Part shown: positions 8,172 to 19,286 of the stretch, piece after piece
How positions within the stretch are numbered: position 1 is the first letter of the stretch
Layout: each line of letters opens with the position of its first letter
Source of the DNA: Nannobrachium achirus
Lineage: Eukaryota; Chordata; Actinopteri; Myctophiformes; Myctophidae
DNA length: 64,000 nucleotides
NCBI GenBank assembly: GCA_963921795.1
Contig: OY997651.1
Span: 54,024,018 to 54,088,017, forward strand
Reading direction: 5' to 3'
Made by a program: the position numbers and the translations under genes
The notes under the pieces: generated by a model
The model's input: only the letters and a program-made list of their open reading frames with translations
The model's database searches: none
Told to the model about the DNA's origin: nothing

Positions 8172-11100
8172 TTCTAATTAAATACAAGTTCTAAAGTGTC
8201 GAAGTCTTACCCTAATATCCCTCTGGTGAGTGCCTTCAGCTGTGTTCTCCCTGTTCCTGTCTGAGCCATCAGTGATAGTGTGTCTCCACTGTCTCCCTTT
8301 ATATGCCACTTGGTTAGCATATTTAGGGGAGTGTGCAGTGGTGAGCCAATCAGCTTAGGCAGAGGTGAGAACAGTGGAGTGGCTGCTAAAACCCCCATAG
8401 ATACTAAGCTAACAAAGTGTTCTAATTAAATTCAACACAGAGACCAACCCTGTTATAATTAAATACAGGTTCTAAATGTCAAAGTCTTACCCTAATATCC
8501 CTCTGGTGAGTGCCTTCAGCTGTGTTCTCCCTGTTCCTGTCTGAGCCATCAGTGATAGTGTGTCTCCACTGTCTCCCTTTATATGCCACTTGGTTAGCAT
8601 ATTTAGGGGAGTGTGCAGTGGTGAGCCAATCAGCTTAGGCAGAGGTGAGAACAGTGGAGTGGCTGCTAAAACCCCCATAGATACTAAGCTAACAAAGTGT
8701 TCTAATTAAATTCAACACAGAGACCAACCCTGTTATAATTAAATACAGGTTCTAAATGTCAAAGTCTTACCCTAATATCCCTCTGGTGAGTGCCTTCAGC
8801 TGTGTTCTCCCTGTTCCTGTCTGAGCCATCAGTGATAGTGTGTCTCCACTGTCTCCCTTTATATGCCACTTGGTTAGCATATTTAGGGGAGTGTGCAGTG
8901 GTGAGCCAATCAGCTTAGGCAGAGGTGAGAACAGTGGAGTGGCTGCTAAAACCCCCATAGATACTAAGCTAACAAAGTGTTCTAATTAAATTCAACACAG
9001 AGACCAACCCTGTTATAATTAAATACAGGTTCTAAATGTCAAAGTCTTACCCTAATATCCCTCTGGTGAGTGCCTTCAGCTGTGTTCTCCCTGTTCCTGT
9101 CTGAGCCATCAGTGATAGTGTGTCTCCACTGTCTCCCTTTATATGCCACTTGGTTAGCATATTTAGGGGAGTGTGCAGTGGTGAGCCAATCAGCTTAGGC
9201 AGAGGTGAGAACAGTGGAGTGGCTGCTAAAACCCCCATAGATACTAAGCTAACAAAGTGTTCTAATTAAATTCAACACAGAGACCAACCCTGTTATAATT
9301 AAATACAGGTTCTAAATGTCAAAGTCTTACCCTAATATCCCTCTGGTGAGTGCCTTCAGCTGTGTTCTCCCTGTTCCTGTCTGAGCCATCAGTGATAGTG
9401 TGTCTCCACTGTCTCCCTTTATATGCCACTTGGTTAGCATATTTAGGGGAGTGTGCAGTGGTGAGCCAATCAGCTTAGGCAGAGGTGAGAACAGTGGAGT
9501 GGCTGCTAAAACCCCCATAGATACTAAGCTAACAAAGTGTTCTAATTAAATTCAACACAGAGACCAACCCTGTTATAATTAAATACAGGTTCTAAATGTC
9601 AAAGTCTTACCCTAATATCCCTCTGGTGAGTGCCTTCAGCTGTGTTCTCCCTGTTCCTGTCTGAGCCATCAGTGATAGTGTGTCTCCACTGTCTCCCTTT
9701 ATATGCCACTTGGTTAGCATATTTAGGGGAGTGTGCAGTGGTGAGCCAATCAGCTTAGGCAGAGGTGAGAACAGTGGAGTGGCTGCTAAAACCCCCATAG
9801 ATACTAAGCTAACAAAGTGTTCTAATTAAATTCAACACAGAGACCAACCCTGTTATAATTAAATACAGGTTCTAAATGTCAAAGTCTTACCCTAATATCC
9901 CTCTGGTGAGTGCCTTCAGCTGTGTTCTCCCTGTTCCTGTCTGAGCCATCAGTGATAGTGTGTCTCCACTGTCTCCCTTTATATGCCACTTGGTTAGCAT
10001 ATTTAGGGGAGTGTGCAGTGGTGAGCCAATCAGCTTAGGCAGAGGTGAGAACAGTGGAGTGGCTGCTAAAACCCCCATAGATACTAAGCTAACAAAGTGT
10101 TCTAATTAAATTCAACACAGAGACCAACCCTGTTATAATTAAATACAGGTTCTAAATGTCAAAGTCTTACCCTAATATCCCTCTGGTGAGTGCCTTCAGC
10201 TGTGTTCTCCCTGTTCCTGTCTGAGCCATCAGTGATAGTGTGTCTCCACTGTCTCCCTTTATATGCCACTTGGTTAGCATATTTAGGGGAGTGTGCAGTG
10301 GTGAGCCAATCAGCTTAGGCAGAGGTGAGAACAGTGGAGTGGCTGCTAAAACCCCCATAGATACTAAGCTAACAAAGTGTTCTAATTAAATTCAACACAG
10401 AGACCAACCCTGTTATAATTAAATACAGGTTCTAAATGTCAAAGTCTTACCCTAATATCCCTCTGGTGAGTGCCTTCAGCTGTGTTCTCCCTGTTCCTGT
10501 CTGAGCCATCAGTGATAGTGTGTCTCCACTGTCTCCCTTTATATGCCACTTGGTTAGCATATTTAGGGGAGTGTGCAGTGGTGAGCCAATCAGCTTAGGC
10601 AGAGGTGAGAACAGTGGAGTGGCTGCTAAAACCCCCATAGATACTAAGCTAACAAAGTGTTCTAATTAAATTCAACACAGAGACCAACCCTGTTATAATT
10701 AAATACAGGTTCTAAATGTCAAAGTCTTACCCTAATATCCCTCTGGTGAGTGCCTTCAGCTGTGTTCTCCCTGTTCCTGTCTGAGCCATCAGTGATAGTG
10801 TGTCTCCACTGTCTCCCTTTATATGCCACTTGGTTAGCATATTTAGGGGAGTGTGCAGTGGTGAGCCAATCAGCTTAGGCAGAGGTGAGAACAGTGGAGT
10901 GGCTGCTAAAACCCCCATAGATACTAAGCTAACAAAGTGTTCTAATTAAATTCAACACAGAGACCAACCCTGTTATAATTAAATACAGGTTCTAAATGTC
11001 AAAGTCTTACCCTAATATCCCTCTGGTGAGTGCCTTCAGCTGTGTTCTCCCTGTTCCTGTCTGAGCCATCAGTGATAGTGTGTCTCCACTGTCTCCCTTT

Positions 11101-12750
11101 ATATGCCACTTGGTTAGCATATTTAGGGGAGTGTGCAGTGGTGAGCCAATCAGCTTAGGCAGAGGTGAGAACAGTGGAGTGGCTGCTAAAACCCCCATAG
11201 ATACTAAGCTAACAAAGTGTTCTAATTAAATTCAACACAGAGACCAACCCTGTTATAATTAAATACAGGTTCTAAATGTCAAAGTCTTACCCTAATATCC
11301 CTCTGGTGAGTGCCTTCAGCTGTGTTCTCCCTGTTCCTGTCTGAGCCATCAGTGATAGTGTGTCTCCACTGTCTCCCTTTATATGCCACTTGGTTAGCAT
11401 ATTTAGGGGAGTGTGCAGTGGTGAGCCAATCAGCTTAGGCAGAGGTGAGAACAGTGGAGTGGCTGCTAAAACCCCCATAGATACTAAGCTAACAAAGTGT
11501 TCTAATTAAATTCAACACAGAGACCAACCCTGTTATAATTAAATACAGGTTCTAAATGTCAAAGTCTTACCCTAATATCCCTCTGGTGAGTGCCTTCAGC
11601 TGTGTTCTCCCTGTTCCTGTCTGAGCCATCAGTGATAGTGTGTCTCCACTGTCTCCCTTTATATGCCACTTGGTTAGCATATTTAGGGGAGTGTGCAGTG
11701 GTGAGCCAATCAGCTTAGGCAGAGGTGAGAACAGTGGAGTGGCTGCTAAAACCCCCATAGATACTAAGCTAACAAAGTGTTCTAATTAAATTCAACACAG
11801 AGACCAACCCTGTTATAATTAAATACAGGTTCTAAATGTCAAAGTCTTACCCTAATATCCCTCTGGTGAGTGCCTTCAGCTGTGTTCTCCCTGTTCCTGT
11901 CTGAGCCATCAGTGATAGTGTGTCTCCACTGTCTCCCTTTATATGCCACTTGGTTAGCATATTTAGGGGAGTGTGCAGTGGTGAGCCAATCAGCTTAGGC
12001 AGAGGTGAGAACAGTGGAGTGGCTGCTAAAACCCCCATAGATACTAAGCTAACAAAGTGTTCTAATTAAATTCAACACAGAGACCAACCCTGTTATAATT
12101 AAATACAGGTTCTAAATGTCAAAGTCTTACCCTAATATCCCTCTGGTGAGTGCCTTCAGCTGTGTTCTCCCTGTTCCTGTCTGAGCCATCAGTGATAGTG
12201 TGTCTCCACTGTCTCCCTTTATATGCCACTTGGTTAGCATATTTAGGGGAGTGTGCAGTGGTGAGCCAATCAGCTTAGGCAGAGGTGAGAACAGTGGAGT
12301 GGCTGCTAAAACCCCCATAGATACTAAGCTAACAAAGTGTTCTAATTAAATTCAACACAGAGACCAACCCTGTTATAATTAAATACAGGTTCTAAATGTC
12401 AAAGTCTTACCCTAATATCCCTCTGGTGAGTGCCTTCAGCTGTGTTCTCCCTGTTCCTGTCTGAGCCATCAGTGATAGTGTGTCTCCACTGTCTCCCTTT
12501 ATATGCCACTTGGTTAGCATATTTAGGGGAGTGTGCAGTGGTGAGCCAATCAGCTTAGGCAGAGGTGAGAACAGTGGAGTGGCTGCTAAAACCCCCATAG
12601 ATACTAAGCTAACAAAGTGTTCTAATTAAATTCAACACAGAGACCAACCCTGTTATAATTAAATACAGGTTCTAAATGTCAAAGTCTTACCCTAATATCC
12701 CTCTGGTGAGTGCCTTCAGCTGTGTTCTCCCTGTTCCTGTCTGAGCCATC
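8172..12750 (-). repeat. 280-bp tandem monomer array, 16 full repeats plus partial end units
   Basis: The period is exactly 280 bp. The innermost unit, next to the LINE, diverges at its inner edge (8172-8206). The following units look identical to one another base for base, and the outermost unit is cut at 12750. On the minus strand each unit reads ATTGG (inverted CCAAT), about 40 nt of spacer, CATATAAAGGG, then a purine-rich start region, and about 90 nt further a good splice donor (AGG|GTAAGA). The 63-codon ORF in each unit is probably chance. Confidence 0.9.
8271..8350 (-). promoter_or_regulatory. Core promoter of the LINE-proximal monomer (one of 16)
   Basis: On the minus strand the inverted CCAAT box is at 8350-8346 and TATAAA at 8303-8298. 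If transcription starts at 8271, they lie at about -75 and -32 to -27, the textbook spacing for an RNA polymerase II promoter. The start is not guessed from the TATA alone: the matching position in the outermost unit (12750/12751) is exactly where the insertion ends. The same pattern recurs every 280 bp. Confidence 0.6.
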
Positions 12751-13611
12751 ACACGGATTCCCGTTTTTTTTTTCAGTCAAAAAAAAAAAAATCAAAAAAA
12801 AAAATGTTTCAATTTTTTTTTTTCAAAACTTTTTTTTTTTTCAAAACTTTTTTTTTTTTTTTTTTAAATGCAATGCAGAGTCAAAAAAAAATATTTTTTC
12901 AAAAAATATTTTTTTCAAAACTTCAAAAAGAAATTTTTTTCAAAAAAAAATGTTTTTAAAAAAAAAATGTTTTTTCAAAAAACTTTTTTTTTCAAAAACT
13001 TTTTTTTTCAAAACTTTTTTTTCAAAAAACTTTTTTTTCAAAAACTTTTTTTTCAAAAAACTTTTTTTTTTTCTGGAAAAACCCCACTAGATGCGCCCCT
13101 GAGCAAACAGAGGCCGTTTTGGTATTGCAGCTGGAGAGCCTCATTATAGTAGAGCTAGAACAAACAAAAAGAATGGTCAGAGTGTTTGTTGAGGGTTAAA
13201 ACCTGTCTAAGACTCAATTTTGAGCATATATTTATACAAAAAATATAGTTTTAAAAGCATGGTGTAGGCCCTTTAAAGAGGAATACCAACCATTTTCAAC
13301 ATTGAACTGTCATTAATATACCTTTGAGTTGTGGAAATAAGAAAAAGGTCCTAGAACTATTTTGAGTTTTCATTTTTTCTGTTTCATTGTGAATGAAGAA
13401 CAGTTGGCCTGTGTCTTGAAAACACAATTTGTATGCAGTACAAGCCTTTAATTCTACTTCTAAGCCATGCTATTTAGAACTGCTATATGATGTGTTCATA
13501 CACATCTTTATTTAGGCCCCTGTTCACAGGAAGGAAGAACAGATCTGAATATGCTGAAATAGGCTGAGCTCATAGCACAAAGTTTCGCAACCCTTTAACC
13601 CTCCCACCCCA

Positions 13612-13612
<1 letters not shown>

Positions 13613-13697
<85 letters not shown>
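13613..13697. repeat. (CA)n microsatellite, right copy
   Basis: A pure CA tract homologous to the one at 4525-4604 but of different length. This is one of the differences between the two flanking direct repeats. Confidence 0.95.
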
Positions 13698-13698
<1 letters not shown>

Positions 13699-13858
13699 AC
13701 AACAGTACTTATAAGTTCACTGTGATCAGGAAGTAGAAGGTTCTTCAGAGTCGTTCATCACTAGCCTCGCATAGCCAGGCAATATCATACTGCGTTGCCT
13801 TGTGTTAGCAATGGCAGACTTAGTCTAGCTGAGTTAGGCTAGTTCATCACAGGAGAGG
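13699..13858 (+). promoter_or_regulatory. Putative proximal promoter/5' UTR of gene B, right copy
   Basis: It matches 4606-4765, with the CTTATAAGTT box, the AGGAAG ETS-type core (13728-13733) and the 80-bp mini-element at 13762-13841. This copy is on the gene side of the LINE and drives exon 1 at 13859 without obstruction. The LINE array points the opposite way from here. Confidence 0.5.
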
Positions 13859-13889
13859 ATGGATCTCATCTCACCCCGTGTGCTCCTCT
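13859..13889 (+). CDS. Gene B exon 1: first half of signal peptide
   Basis: The exon encodes M-D-L-I-S-P-R-V-L-L plus one nt and ends at GTGAGT. Joined to exon 2 (LSTFLSYGYCQ) it gives a typical hydrophobic leader. Gene C has the equivalent at 32677-32707. Confidence 0.75.
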
Positions 13890-16800
13890 GTGAGTATATA
13901 TCACTATTATTACTAGTAGCTCTATCGAACTATACTACTAGAGCAGGGGTTGACACTAAGGTCTCAGACCATGTTCTACTTGCCCGAAGGTAATTCCCAC
14001 TTGCCCGAAAAGTAAATCGTCCATTATAAAATGATAGGTACGATTTTAATTACCGCTCAATTTAACACTTATTTCTTTACTTTCTGGGGCTGTGTGATAA
14101 AATGTCATACCTCAATACATCCAAATCCAAATACCAAATACTTTAGCTATGATTGAATATGTCTATGGTTTCACACTTGTTATTTTATATTTTTAAATGT
14201 AGCAACAGTAAAAACAGCACATTATAGGTAAATAGTGCTCTTATTTTACATTCCACAGACCAGAAGACAGCGCACTGGCCACGTTCAGGTGTTTAGACAG
14301 ATATCTCGTGTTGTGTTTATTCACGATATTCCTGGCCATTCTATGGAGGCTGCCATTTTCTTTTACAGAGGGTGTGTGCTTAAAAAAACATCTTTTCACT
14401 TCCTCCCAAGTAAGGAAGTGACACGGAATTGTCTGTTGCCAGATTTTGCCAAAGAAATAAGCCCAACAGAAGCAACTAGGATCTACTTTACATTTACAAT
14501 TGAAAATAGCAGATCAGCAAGCGCACAAATTGTGAGCTTGTATATTTGCTATTTAAAAAATTATTGAGGGGAAAAAAAGAAATTTTAATATTTTTGAAAG
14601 ATTTTAACAACATAAATCTGTGTGGAGGTCCCTGGCACGCACCACATATTTTCAGCATTTTCTGCAACTGTGGACAAATATGTTACACTGGGGTCCTTGA
14701 TATGAAAAGATTTGGGAACCACTGGTTTAAAAAATATTAGAAAGTAAGCCCCTAACACAGTATCCTGCTCGCTCAAACGGGTTAAATATATGAACTGCAT
14801 AGCCTCCCCCCCCCCCCCCCCCTTCTCTTTGTTGTTGTTGTCTAGAGTTGGTATTGTTCGTTATTGTATTGTTTTCTTGCCCTGTTATTGTTTTGTTTTG
14901 TTTTGTTATTGGCTCATTGTAATGACCGTAATCTGTCAGTAATCCGCCTGTGCCAATCAAGTTGTGCCTGTTATGTCAGCCCTTGGGCTGGTGTATTTGT
15001 TTTTTAAAAGAAAAAAACCCAATAAAATACTAATCAAAAAAAAAAAAAGAAAGTAAGCCCAATAAACAACCACACAAATTGCTTATTATAAGCAGACATG
15101 GCAACACCGGTTCATTCAGAGCCAAGAGCCCAGAGCGCCTCTACTGACACTTTAATGCAAGGACACAGGAAACCAAATGATGTTTTTTATTTTCTTTCAG
15201 GATGTGAACAGGAAGCCGGGGGCGGGGCCAGGAATAACGTGAATAGACATTTGTGTCCCCTCTCAAATGAGCACTTGCCCTGTTGGGCAACCTGAAAGCC
15301 AACTTCACCTGCCCTGACGTTTTATTTACCTGCCGAGGGCAGGTGGGCAAGCCTTAGTGTCAATGCCTGACTAGAGTATATATCACTATTATTACTAGCT
15401 CTATTGAACTAGAGTATATATCACTATTATTACTAGTAGCTCTATTGAACTAGAGTATATATCACTATTACCAGTAAGACTCCCTAATCGGGAGATAAGC
15501 GACCGTTGGTCGCTTATCTCCACAAATAGGCCAAAAGTTTGTTTTACCAATTATCAAGACATACGGGCAGTTGACAGTTTGCCATGGTTACTCATTGAAG
15601 TTGAATCTCCATATATGGAGATAACCTACGCATCACACTAAGTCTGACCTCACCAGCCCATATTTGGGCATGAGCAACTTATGTCTCCATATATGGAGAT
15701 ATGATGACATCACACAGTCCTCAGCCGATGATGTGGCGTGATGTCATACAATACACAAACGAGCCCTACAGTATAAAGGGGCAATTCTTGCCAGGAAAGA
15801 AGCATTTCTTCGACTCAGACCTTATCGCCAGCTTATCTCCACAAATAGGCCAAAAGTTTGTTTTACCAATATAAGAGTTGGTTGCTAGGGTAAAAAAGAC
15901 ATGGTTGCTATGGTAAACAGTTGGTTGCTAGGGTAAAAAAATGGTTGCTATGGTAAACAGTTGGTTGCTAGGGTAAAAAAACATGGTTGCTATGGTAAAC
16001 AGTTGGTTGCTAGGGTAAACAGTTGGTTGCTAGGGTAAAACCATGGTTGCTAAGGTGGTTGCTAACGTACACTAACAGACCAGCAACAACAGACTGTTGC
16101 CACAGCAACGTACACAAAGGTTCATACTGATGTCAGCAGTGTGATGTCATACTGATGCGGAGATATGAGCAGGGCAAAGGTGTGACGTGTGACGTGACGG
16201 ACGGCCGGTGGAGGTTTTGATACTAAACTGCGACCTTACGGTCGCAATTACTAGTAGCTCTATTGAACAAGAGTAAATTAATATTATGTCATAGTCATAA
16301 ATGATATGTTCTTGGTTTAGTCCTACCTATCATCCTAGATTACGGAGTCACTCACTACACTGTCTCTCTGCATTTGATGAATTTGATGTGTTTATCTTCA
16401 GTATCTTAAATCGTTCTGGATGAAGAGCGTCTGCTAAATGCCTAACTTTTATGATGATGATAACTGAAATACTTTGTTTGGATATTAGAATAGTAATGCA
16501 AAGCCTTTTAAATGCATTCTCCTGCATCATCAAGTCTGAAACTATTAATAAAAATTGGTGCGCACTGCGCAGCCTCAGATATTAAGCTTGTAAATGCTAT
16601 CACCAGTAAGACTCCCTAATCGGGAGATAAGCGACCGTTGGTCGCTTATCTCCACAAATATCACAGCCTCCACCTCTCACGTCATACGGGCAGCCATAGT
16701 TACACCTGGAATGTTGAATCTCCATATATGGAGATAACCTACCCATCACACAAAGTCTGACCTCACCAGCCCATACCTGGGCATGGACGACTTATATCTC

Positions 16801-19253
16801 CATATACGGAGATGGCCATATATGGAGATACGATGACATCACAGAGTCCACAGCTGATGATGTGGCGTGATGTCATACAATACACAAACAAGCCCTATAT
16901 AAAGGGGCAATTCTCACCAGGGAAGAGAGCATTCCCCACTAGCTGAGTATCTTAAGATGGTTGGATGTGATGATAAGCCACAAATAGGCCAAAAGTTTGT
17001 TTTACCAATTATCAAGACATACGGGCAGTTGACAGTTTGCCATTGTTACTCATTGAAGTTGAATCTCCATCTGAATCCCTTTTATGCCCATATATGGAGA
17101 TCCCTGCTCTGAGTATCTGACATCACTAATCCCTTTTATGCCCATATATGGAGATCCCTGCTCTGAGTATCTGACATCACTAATCCCTTTTATGCCCATA
17201 TACAGTATGGAGATCCCTAACAGAATCCATTTTATGCCCATATATGGAGATACCTGCTCTGAGTATCTGACATCACTGTGATGTCACCTGTTTATGCCTA
17301 AATATGGAGATCCCTGCTCTGAGTATCTGACATCACTGCGATCTCACCTGTGATGTCACAGTGACACATCACCTCAGTATCTGTGATGTCACAGTGACAC
17401 ATCACCTCAGTATCAGGCGTTACACGTATACATTGAGCAGGGCAAAGGTGTGACGTGTGTGACGGACGGACGGACGGACGGACGGCCGGTGGAGGTTTTC
17501 ATACTAAACTGCGACCTTACGGTCGCAATAAATATGAAACGTTTTCAACAGGCTAAAGGTAATTGCGACCGAAGGTCGCATTATACCCTGAAAAACCTCA
17601 TAGCTTGTCTGTCTGACTGTCTGGCTGTACAGGAAGTGATGTCACGTGATGTCAGTGAGTCACAGTGATGTGGTTCAGAATGACTCATATATGGGCATAA
17701 AAAGGATGTCACATGACATCACTTATAAAAGTCCATATCAATCCCCCAAAAAAATAAACTTGTATGCCAATACATGGAGATTTCTGATGTCATAAATCCC
17801 ATGCCGAAAATGAGAATTACTAATTAACGTAAGTTTTTTTTATGCCCATCTCCATGTATGGGCATTAGGGTTGGGTATCGTCGGCGATACTTTTAATGGT
17901 ATCGACTCACTGACGTCGATACTATCGAGTATCGTTTTACGTAAAAACGAACGATACCTTGTTTCGATACTTTTGAATGCACCCCTTGCCGGTCGCATCT
18001 GTAACAGTTGGGCTACTGAAAGTTTAATGACTGCTTTAGTAGGCTACACTCGTTACTGTGAAAATAGCCAAGAATAGCCTTTAATGTTTATCATTATGAT
18101 AATGATCCAACGTCTATACAATAGCCCATAGAAAAAGGCAAATAATAATTATAATAATAATAATAAATAAAAAGTATCGAAAATGGTATTGAAAAAGGTA
18201 TCGTATCGATTCCCAGGTATCGAAAAAGGTATCGTATCGATTAAAAGGTGAACGATACCCATCCTTAACTCTCCCCACGCTTTGAACGATAACGCTCGCC
18301 CCATTTTTTACAGAACCTCGATGCCAATACGGCACTCGTTCGGTTCGTTCGTCTGATGACTGTAAGCTGATGAGGGGTCGCGCGGCCGTTTACTGTAAAC
18401 ACATTTTCCGCTGTGATGGTGTAAAAAATCCATTATGCGTTAGATCAACGGAGAACAATTCACTTCCTTGTTGATTTCCTCTGGCCCGGAGGCTCTGTAG
18501 CCAGTGACTGCTCTGAATGTACGGCAACACATAGCAGGACAATTCACATTCATTCTCGCATGACGCCGCCCTCTGCTGCCTGGCAGACCAAAGTGCACTA
18601 TTGCACAACCAAAAAAAATAAAAATAAATAAATAAATGTCTGTCTGTCTATCTACTATAACGTCGCAAAGGTAAGCCGCTTTTTGATGGCGCCAGACCCA
18701 ATAAATAAATAAATAATCTGGCAGTAGGAGAGTTAATGGGCATAGCATATATTGTATGTATATGGATACATAATTATCATTAATAAAGGATAAAATAAAA
18801 TAAAAAGTCCATATATGGTCATTCCCAGAAAAAGAACAAAAACCTTTTATGCCCATACATGGAGATTTCTGATGTCACAAATCCCAGGCCGAAAATGAGA
18901 ATGTTACGTTACCCCCTTATGCCCACATATGGAGATCCACTGGCATCAAACCAAGGCCCTAACTCACCAAGGCCCTGCTTGGCATTACTTACGTACGTTT
19001 TATGCCCATATATGGAGATTCCTATATTGTCAATATTAAGGACATTATTAAGGATATTATGTTATCAATATTAAGGACATATATGGGAATGCCCATATTT
19101 GATAATATCCATATATGGGCATGTTTTGACATAACATAACTGTAATGAAGGGGTCTCCATATATGAGTAACTGGTCCCATATACCGGTACATCACTGGCC
19201 AGATAGATGGCCAAGGGTCGCATGTCACCCTGAGGTTGCAAGTCACCCTGAGG

Positions 19254-19286
<33 letters not shown>

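Larger units (their letters stand above)
4913..12750 (-). mobile_element. Full-length RTE-like LINE with 5' tandem promoter array
   Basis: Read on the minus strand, the element consists of the 280-bp monomer array (12750 down to about 8172), a leader of roughly 190 nt, one intact 1021-codon ORF, almost no 3' UTR and a short (TAGA)n tail (plus-strand TATCTATCTA at 4911-4920). A microsatellite tail instead of poly(A) is usual for RTE-clade LINEs. The flanks are the long direct repeats described separately. The intact ORF and identical monomers point to a young insertion. Treating the array as part of the element is inference; it rests on the matching promoter orientation and on where the outer boundary falls. 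Confidence 0.75.
12751..13978. repeat. Right copy of the direct repeat flanking the LINE
   Basis: This copy lacks the MITE and the short indel seen in the left copy. It joins the outermost 280-bp monomer at 12749-12751 with a shared TCA. It carries a complete promoter-like segment and the signal-peptide exon that fits gene B. Confidence 0.8.

Noticed and set aside
8207..12598. Sixteen identical 63-codon ORFs beginning MGVLAATPLF
   Set aside because: They exist only because the 280-bp unit repeats. They run over the promoter motifs, have no recognisable domain and no evolutionary evidence of coding.
8172..12750. CRISPR array or ordinary centromeric satellite
   Set aside because: No repeat-spacer alternation and a eukaryotic context exclude CRISPR. 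The promoter-like content and the adjacent LINE argue against a plain satellite, though genome copy number would decide.
3467..13978. Simple explanation of the flanking repeats as an assembly artefact
   Set aside because: Not fully excluded. The right junction falls exactly at the predicted LINE start site and the left at its tail, which a random haplotype switch would not produce, so I prefer a real duplication. Long reads are decisive.
18390..18608. 72-codon ORF shared with 38623-38841
   Set aside because: It is identical because both lie in the 464-bp MITE. No similarity to a transposase and no start context.
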